From positions 1-53,625 of the forward strand of contig NZ_JADILO010000031.1 of assembly GCF_015278125.1 (NCBI RefSeq): 53,625 bases of DNA, given 5' to 3'. The position numbers and the translations under genes were made by a program. The stretch's first letter is position 1, and each line of letters starts with the position of its first letter. Shown here one piece after another: positions 48,510 to 53,625 of the stretch. Origin of the DNA: Vibrio fluminensis (lineage in GTDB: Bacteria > Pseudomonadota > Gammaproteobacteria > Enterobacterales > Vibrionaceae). The notes under the pieces were generated by a model, which saw nothing but the letters and a program-made list of their open reading frames with translations, had not been told where the DNA came from and searched no databases.

Positions 48510-51365
48510 ATGAAATTAGTGAAACGCTCTGATTCTGTGAGCAAAGAGCAAAATCAACTTGGTGTATCTCGCCGTACGTTTATGAAGAATTCTTCATTAG
48601 CAGCTGGTGGCGCGGTAGTTGGCGCAAGTCTATTTGCACCAGGTATGATGAAAAAAGCGCAGGCAAAACCTGTAGACCCAGATGCAAAAACAGAAGTAAA
48701 ACGTACTATCTGTTCTCACTGTTCTGTGGGTTGTGGTGTTTACGCTGAAGTTCAAAATGGTGTTTGGACAGGTCAAGAACCTGCATATGATCACCCATTT
48801 AATGCTGGTGGCCACTGTGCGAAAGGTGCGGCACTCCGTGAACATGGTCACGGTGAGCGTCGTCTAAAATACCCAATGAAGCTTGAAAACGGTAAGTGGA
48901 AAAAGCTTTCATGGGATCAAGCACTAGAAGAGATCAGTAAGAAAACACTAGAGATTCGCGAGCAGTCGGGTCCTGATGCTGTCTTTTTCTTGGGCAGTGC
49001 AAAGCACAGCAACGAGCAAGCTTACCTATATCGTAAAATGGCGTCGCTATGGGGTACCAACAACGTTGACCACCAAGCACGTATCTGTCACTCAACCACA
49101 GTAGCCGGTGTAGCGAACACTTGGGGTTACGGTGCGATGACGAACTCTTTTAACGATATGCATAACTGTAAGTCGATGCTATTTATCGGCTCAAACCCAG
49201 CAGAAGCGCACCCTGTAGCGATGCAACATATCCTTATCGCGAAAGAGAAAAGCAACTGTAAGATTGTTGTAGCAGACCCTCGTCGTACTCGCACTGCTGC
49301 GAAATCTGACCATTATGTATCACTTCGCCCAGGTTCAGACGTTGCGTTTATCTGGGGTGTTCTATGGCACGTATTCGCTAACAATTGGGAAGACAAAGAG
49401 TTTATCCAACAGCGTGTATTTGGTATGGATGAAATCCGTACAGAAGTTGCTAAATGGAACCCAGCCGAAGTTGAGCGTGTAACTGGCGTTAGTGAAGCAG
49501 ACGTATACGAAACTGCGAAGCTTCTTTCTGAAAACCGTCCTGGTTGTGTTGTTTGGTGTATGGGTGGTACTCAACATACTACTGGTAACAACAACACACG
49601 TGCTTACTGCGTACTTGAACTTGCGCTAGGTAACATGGGTAAATCAGGTGGCGGTGCAAACATTTTCCGTGGTCACGATAACGTACAAGGTGCAACTGAC
49701 CTTGGCGTACTGTCTGATACACTACCTGGTTACTACGGTCTTTCTGAAGGTGCATGGCGTCACTGGTCTAAAGTATGGGACCTAGAGTTTGATTGGGTTC
49801 AAAACCGTTTCGACAATAATGAATACGGCGGTCAAAAACCAATGCACAGTGCAGGTATTCCTGTATCTCGTTGGGTGGATGGCGTACTTGAGGACAAAGA
49901 TAAGATTCGTCAACGCGAAAACATCCGTGCCATGTTCTACTGGGGTCACGCAGTGAACTCTCAGACTCGTGGTCCTGAGATGAAAAAAGCGATGCAGAAG
50001 TTGGATATGATGGTAATTGTTGACCCATACCCAACAGTGGCAGCAGTAATGAACGACCGTACTGACGGCGTGTACTTATTGCCAGCGACCACTCAGTTTG
50101 AGACTTACGGAAGTGTAACAGCATCAAACCGTTCACTTCAGTGGCGCGATCAAGTTATTCAGCCGCTATTTGATTCAAAACCTGACCATGAAATCATGTA
50201 CCTACTGTCTCAAAAACTAGGTATTTCTGATCAGCTTTTCAAAAATATCAAAGTTGAAAACAACCAACCAGTGATTGAAGACATTACCCGCGAGTTTAAC
50301 AAAGGTATGTGGACAATCGGTTATACCGGTCAAAGCCCTGAGCGTATTAAAGAGCACCAACAAAACTGGCACACATTCCACAAAACAACGCTTGAAGCGG
50401 AAGGTGGTCCTGCAAATGGTGAGACTTACGGTCTTCCTTGGCCATGTTGGGGTACGCCTGAGATGAAACACCCAGGTACCCACATCCTTTACGATACGTC
50501 TAAGACGGTTGCTGAGGGTGGCGGTAACTTCCGTACTCGTTTCGGTGTTGAATTTGAAGGTCAAAGCCTACTTGCAGAAGACAGCTACTCAAAAGGTTGT
50601 GAGATCCAAGATGGTTACCCAGAGTTCACTGACAAGCTACTAAAACAACTTGGTTGGTGGGATGATCTAACGGCTGAAGAAAAAGCATCAGCTGAAGGTA
50701 AAAACTGGAAAACTGACCTTTCTGGCGGTATTCAGCGTGTTGCGATTAAGCACGGTTGTATCCCATTTGGTAACGCTAAAGCACGTGCCATTGTTTGGAC
50801 GTTCCCAGACCGCGTACCGCTACACCGTGAACCACTGTACACGCCGCGTCGTGATCTTGTCGCTGATTACCCAACTTGGGATGACAAAGAAGCGATCTTC
50901 CGTGTACCAACTTTGTACAAGACAATTCAGCAAGAAGATAAGTCAGGTGAATACCCAATTATCCTTACTTCTGGTCGTCTGGTTGAGTACGAAGGTGGTG
51001 GTGAAGAAACGCGTTCAAACCCATGGTTGGCTGAACTTCAACAAGAGATGTTTGTAGAAGTGAACCCGAAAGACGCGAACGATCTTGGCTTTAAAGATGG
51101 TGATGACGTTTGGGTTGAAGGTGCTGAGAAAGGTCGCATCAAGGTTAAAGCGATGGTTACTCGTCGTGTTAAACCTGGTCTTGCGTTCATCCCATTCCAC
51201 TTTGGCGGTAAGTTCGAAGGTGAAGATCTTCGTCACAAGTACCCAGAAGGTACTGACCCATACGTGATTGGTGAAGCAGCAAACACTGCAACCACTTACG
51301 GTTACGACCCTGTTACTTTGATGCAGGAAACTAAAGTAACCCTATGTAACATTCGTAAAGCGTAA
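48510..51365 (+). CDS. fdhA: Formate dehydrogenase alpha subunit (Cys-type, bis-MGD)
   Basis: The catalytic subunit of 951 residues oxidises formate to CO2 in the periplasm. A Tat signal (SRRTFMKNSSLAAGGAVVG) leads it out already folded with cofactor. One 4Fe-4S cluster is bound by ICSHCSVGCGV (Cys68, 71, 75) and GGHCAKG (Cys103). The metal ligand is cysteine: ARICHSTTVAGVANTWG with Cys193-His194, at the place where E. coli FdnG has selenocysteine. The molybdopterin domains follow, up to a C-terminal dinucleotide-binding domain (SGRLVEYEGGGEETRSNPWL). Codon use is highly biased, so expression is probably strong. Tungsten or molybdenum could be used. The Tup transporter nearby favours tungsten as one option. 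Confidence 0.95.
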   Translation: MKLVKRSDSVSKEQNQLGVSRRTFMKNSSLAAGGAVVGASLFAPGMMKKAQAKPVDPDAKTEVKRTICSHCSVGCGVYAEVQNGVWTGQEPAYDHPFNAGGHCAKGAALREHGHGERRLKYPMKLENGKWKKLSWDQALEEISKKTLEIREQSGPDAVFFLGSAKHSNEQAYLYRKMASLWGTNNVDHQARICHSTTVAGVANTWGYGAMTNSFNDMHNCKSMLFIGSNPAEAHPVAMQHILIAKEKSNCKIVVADPRRTRTAAKSDHYVSLRPGSDVAFIWGVLWHVFANNWEDKEFIQQRVFGMDEIRTEVAKWNPAEVERVTGVSEADVYETAKLLSENRPGCVVWCMGGTQHTTGNNNTRAYCVLELALGNMGKSGGGANIFRGHDNVQGATDLGVLSDTLPGYYGLSEGAWRHWSKVWDLEFDWVQNRFDNNEYGGQKPMHSAGIPVSRWVDGVLEDKDKIRQRENIRAMFYWGHAVNSQTRGPEMKKAMQKLDMMVIVDPYPTVAAVMNDRTDGVYLLPATTQFETYGSVTASNRSLQWRDQVIQPLFDSKPDHEIMYLLSQKLGISDQLFKNIKVENNQPVIEDITREFNKGMWTIGYTGQSPERIKEHQQNWHTFHKTTLEAEGGPANGETYGLPWPCWGTPEMKHPGTHILYDTSKTVAEGGGNFRTRFGVEFEGQSLLAEDSYSKGCEIQDGYPEFTDKLLKQLGWWDDLTAEEKASAEGKNWKTDLSGGIQRVAIKHGCIPFGNAKARAIVWTFPDRVPLHREPLYTPRRDLVADYPTWDDKEAIFRVPTLYKTIQQEDKSGEYPIILTSGRLVEYEGGGEETRSNPWLAELQQEMFVEVNPKDANDLGFKDGDDVWVEGAEKGRIKVKAMVTRRVKPGLAFIPFHFGGKFEGEDLRHKYPEGTDPYVIGEAANTATTYGYDPVTLMQETKVTLCNIRKA

Positions 51366-51377
51366 GGAGTCTGACTA

Positions 51378-51986
51378 ATGGCACGAATGAAATTCCTATG
51401 TGACACCAAACGCTGTATCGAATGTAACGGCTGTGTGACCGCATGTAAAAACGCAAATGATTCGGCACTAGAGTGGGGCATTCAACGTCGTCGCGTTGTT
51501 ACTCTAAATGATGGTGAGCCGGGTGAAAACTCAATCTCGGTAGCTTGTATGCACTGTACAGACGCGCCTTGTATGGCCGTTTGTCCTGCAGACTGTTTCG
51601 AACACACTGAAGATGGCATCGTACTGCACAATAAAGATCTATGTATCGGTTGTGGCTACTGCCTATTCGCTTGTCCATTTGGTGCGCCTCAGTTCCCTAA
51701 ACAAGCTTCGTTTGGTGAACGCGGCAAAATGGACAAATGTACATTCTGTGCAGGTGGTCCTAACACCGAACCTGGCTCAATTGAAGAGCAGGAGAAATAC
51801 GGTGCTAACCGTATCGCGGAAGGTAAACTGCCTATGTGTGCATCTCTATGTTCAACGAAATCGCTATTAGCGGGTGACGCAGAGAAAGTATCAGACATCT
51901 TCCGTCAACGTGTTGTTCAGCGTGGTGCTGAAAACGCAGGTTGGACAAACGGTGAAGATCTGTCTTTCGACGCAACTAAAAGCTAA
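51378..51986 (+). CDS. fdhB: Formate dehydrogenase beta subunit (4 x 4Fe-4S)
   Basis: The 202-residue ferredoxin-like subunit passes electrons from the alpha subunit to the cytochrome. Four cluster motifs are present: CIECNGCVTACKNAN, CMHCTDAPCMAVCPADC, CIGCGYCLFACPFGAP and CTFCAGG with MCASLCSTKSL. There is no C-terminal membrane helix, unlike E. coli FdnH, so it relies on the gamma subunit for anchoring. It lacks its own signal and is probably carried out with the alpha subunit (hitch-hiker export). A good AAGGAG site lies before the ATG. Confidence 0.94.
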   Translation: MARMKFLCDTKRCIECNGCVTACKNANDSALEWGIQRRRVVTLNDGEPGENSISVACMHCTDAPCMAVCPADCFEHTEDGIVLHNKDLCIGCGYCLFACPFGAPQFPKQASFGERGKMDKCTFCAGGPNTEPGSIEEQEKYGANRIAEGKLPMCASLCSTKSLLAGDAEKVSDIFRQRVVQRGAENAGWTNGEDLSFDATKS

Positions 51987-52001
51987 GGTTTGGAGAGAGA
52001 T

Positions 52002-53051
52002 ATGACACATCTGTTTAAACGTCTCTCTCTTGCAGTGCTGCCATTTTTGGCAGCACTGGCAATGGCTCTTTCTCTGCCAGCGGCAGCGCAAGAGTCAGTG
52101 CCAACTGCACAGAAAGAGATGGCACAGCTTGCTGGTACTGAATTTTGGAAAGAAGTACGTGAAGGTGAGTCTGGCTATACAACGTCTAAGTTCCCTGAGC
52201 ACGGTGTTCTAATTAGTACACCAGGCGAGACTTGGTATGTACTAAAAGAGAAATGGATGTCTCCGGCTGGTGCAGTCGCGATTTTCGGTAGTATCGCGAT
52301 GGTAATCATGGCGTACGTATTTGTTGGTCCGCTAATGCTTAGCAAACCACGTACCGGTAAGAAGATGAAGCGTTGGTCACGTTGGGACCGAGCACTTCAC
52401 TGGAGTATGGCGTTTACATTCCTAACGCTTGCGTTCAGTGGCCTGATGCTGGTTTATGGTAAGCACTTCTTAAAGCCTTATGTACCAAGTGAGTTTTGGG
52501 GCTTTGTGATTATGCTAGCCAAGCAATATCACAATTACGTAGGCCCACTGTTCTTTGTTTTACTTGCTTTCGTTCTACTGAAATGGTGGCGCAAATCTAT
52601 CCCAACCATGACTGACGTTCGTTGGTTTATGAAAATGGGTGGTATGGTTGGTAAGCACAAGGGTACGCATCCTTCTGCAGGTTTCTCTAACGGTGGTGAA
52701 AAAGCAATTTACTGGTTACTAATCGGTTTTGGTGCTATCGCTGCGGTAAGTGGCTTGATCCTTGACTTCCCAATCTTTGGTCAAACCCGTCGCGACATGG
52801 AAATCTCTAACTTAGTGCACATGTTCTCAGCATTGATCCTGATCTGTGGCTTTATCTTCCACATCTATATCGGTCTATTCGGTATGGAAGGTGCGCTTGA
52901 AGGTATGGTAACCGGTGAAGTTGACGAGACTTGGGCAAAAGAACACCACGACTTGTGGTATGAAGAAGTTAAAGCGAAAGAAGCGATGGGCGAGGCTGAG
53001 CCGAGCGAAACAGTGCAAAAAGGAGTAAAAGCTGATGAACAAACCTCATAA
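52002..53051 (+). CDS. fdhC: Formate dehydrogenase gamma subunit (cytochrome b556)
   Basis: This 349-residue membrane subunit hands electrons to quinone. The start MTHLFKRLS has GGAGAGAG upstream, and the frame open from 51990 begins with a TTG and is rejected. A signal peptide (LAALAMALSLPAAAQ) is followed by a short periplasmic segment and about five helices. Probable haem b ligands are His residues in RALHWSMAF, KQYHNYVGPLFF and NLVHMFSALI, and in FIFHIYIG. The C-terminal tail is charged and cytoplasmic. It overlaps the next gene by 17 bases. Confidence 0.93.
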   Translation: MTHLFKRLSLAVLPFLAALAMALSLPAAAQESVPTAQKEMAQLAGTEFWKEVREGESGYTTSKFPEHGVLISTPGETWYVLKEKWMSPAGAVAIFGSIAMVIMAYVFVGPLMLSKPRTGKKMKRWSRWDRALHWSMAFTFLTLAFSGLMLVYGKHFLKPYVPSEFWGFVIMLAKQYHNYVGPLFFVLLAFVLLKWWRKSIPTMTDVRWFMKMGGMVGKHKGTHPSAGFSNGGEKAIYWLLIGFGAIAAVSGLILDFPIFGQTRRDMEISNLVHMFSALILICGFIFHIYIGLFGMEGALEGMVTGEVDETWAKEHHDLWYEEVKAKEAMGEAEPSETVQKGVKADEQTS

Positions 53052-53451
53052 TGGTATTTGGGTTGCGTACATCCTAAGCTGCTTTACGCCTTTCACATTC
53101 CTTATTTCAGGTGTAATCGCAATTATATATGCAGGTTACCGTCTGGATAAGGGCGAAGATGATGATGTTGTTACCTCACATTACTACGGAATAATTCGTA
53201 CGTTTTTCTTGTACTTCACATTCTTCGTTGTGCTTATTGTGACTGTCGCGACAACCAATGGTGTATTAGAGGGTATCGAACGTTACTGGTTCCACAATAC
53301 ACTGCTGGATAAAGTTGCTTACGCAATTCCAGTGATTGGTGGCGTATTTGCTATCTTAGCGATTCTTGTTTGGTTTATGCGTATGTTCCAAGGCATGCAG
53401 CAACTTAAATCGAACAAACCGCACCGACCATCAACGGGTCCAAATCTATAA
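53035..53451 (+). CDS. Small membrane protein at the end of the formate dehydrogenase operon
   Basis: This 138-residue protein has about three membrane helices (WVAYILSCFTPFTFLISGV, FFLYFTFFVVLIVTVAT and AIPVIGGVFAILAILVW) and a polar tail. It looks like the DUF4870-type membrane proteins. It overlaps fdhC by 17 bases and has AAGGAG 9 bases before ATG, so it is translated with the operon. It might help assembly or stability of the membrane complex, but nothing in the sequence shows the function. Confidence 0.78.
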   Translation: MNKPHNGIWVAYILSCFTPFTFLISGVIAIIYAGYRLDKGEDDDVVTSHYYGIIRTFFLYFTFFVVLIVTVATTNGVLEGIERYWFHNTLLDKVAYAIPVIGGVFAILAILVWFMRMFQGMQQLKSNKPHRPSTGPNL

Positions 53452-53470
53452 TGCAATAGTTGCATAATTG

Positions 53471-53499
53471 AAGCCAGTCATGATGACTGGCTTTTTTTT
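53471..53499 (+). terminator. Terminator of the formate dehydrogenase operon
   Basis: A perfect 10-bp stem (AAGCCAGTCA / TGACTGGCTT) with loop TGA is followed by a run of eight T. It lies 20 bases past the last gene. A group II intron begins 3 bases after the T-run. Confidence 0.92.
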
Positions 53500-53501
53500 G
53501 C

Positions 53502-53625
53502 GTGCGCCGAGCATGGCGTTGATCTAGGAGGTGAAAGTCCTCTACGGGCTCAGTCGAGCGAGAACCGTTAGCCTATGCAAGGGTGTTCACCGTGAGGTGA
53601 AATCTGAAGGAAGCAAATGGTAAAA
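53502..53625 (+). mobile_element. Group II intron, 5' end (continues past window)
   Basis: From GTGCGCC (53502) the sequence follows the domain I layout of bacterial group II introns: the GUGYG 5' end, AGGAGGTGAAAGTCCTCTAC, GGGCTCAGTCGAGCGAGAAC, GCAAGGGTG, and GAAATCTGAAGGAAGC near the window end. The pattern closely parallels class C introns such as that of Oceanobacillus iheyensis. Insertion just after a terminator hairpin and T-run is the usual target of class C introns. The reverse transcriptase gene and the 3' end would lie beyond the window. Confidence 0.85.

Noticed and set aside
49075..49110. Selenocysteine codon in the formate dehydrogenase alpha subunit
   Set aside because: The codon at the active site is TGT (Cys193) with no in-frame TGA, so no recoding is needed.
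1..53625. CRISPR array, prophage or complete insertion sequence
   Set aside because: No regularly spaced repeats, phage structural genes or transposase genes were seen. The only mobile elements are the intron start and the short repeat.

Overview
The window looks like chromosomal DNA of a marine Vibrio (Vibrionaceae). This rests on gene content and gene-level resemblance: NorM divergent from riboflavin synthase, DUF3802, DUF2960 and DUF3080 proteins, a TupABC-Mob cluster, a cysteine-type formate dehydrogenase operon, and short palindromic intergenic repeats of the kind common in vibrios. The species cannot be fixed from the sequence alone.

Layout. (1) 1-6030: a type VI secretion effector module in the order VgrG, DUF4123 adaptor, Tle1-type phospholipase, candidate lipoprotein immunity protein, PAAR tip. 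The effector and immunity genes are visibly AT-richer than VgrG. (2) 6.1-15.6 kb: housekeeping and small genes: macrodomain deacetylase, a lipoprotein, two tRNA-Val(GAC), a small protein coupled to a glycosyltransferase, DUF3080 lipoprotein, NorM, RibE, CPXCG protein, fructosamine kinase, DUF3802, NlpC/P60 lipoprotein. (3) 15.7-24.4 kb: a carboxylate-utilisation island: DctPQM-type TRAP transporter, divergent from a Cache histidine kinase, LuxR-type response regulator, LysR regulator, acyl-CoA:acetate CoA-transferase and SDR ketoreductase. (4) 24.4-27.8 kb: fatty acid hydroxylase family protein, TapT, NagK, a short MITE-like repeat, DUF2960.

(5) 27.8-36.2 kb: molybdenum/tungsten supply and its regulator: tupABC, mobA and a mobB-moeA fusion on one strand; a sigma-54 response regulator and its kinase on the other. 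(6) 36.2-43.5 kb: an MscS channel coupled to a large membrane protein with a degenerate P-loop, the ABC-F protein YbiT, and a chemoreceptor. (7) 43.6-53.5 kb: FdhD, DUF3305, DUF3306, then the formate dehydrogenase operon (polyferredoxin, TorD-like chaperone, small Tat protein, alpha, beta and gamma subunits, a small membrane protein). A group II intron begins just after the operon terminator and runs off the window.

The most interesting signal is regulatory. The tupA promoter and the formate dehydrogenase promoter, 13 kb apart, each show a -24/-12 sigma-54 element. Upstream of each lies nearly the same palindrome (TGCGACAA-N-TTGTCGCA), followed 18 bp closer to the promoter by another TTGTC half-site. 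The only sigma-54 activator in the window lies divergently beside tupA. The simplest reading is that one two-component system controls metal-oxyanion uptake, cofactor synthesis and the enzyme that uses the cofactor as one regulon.
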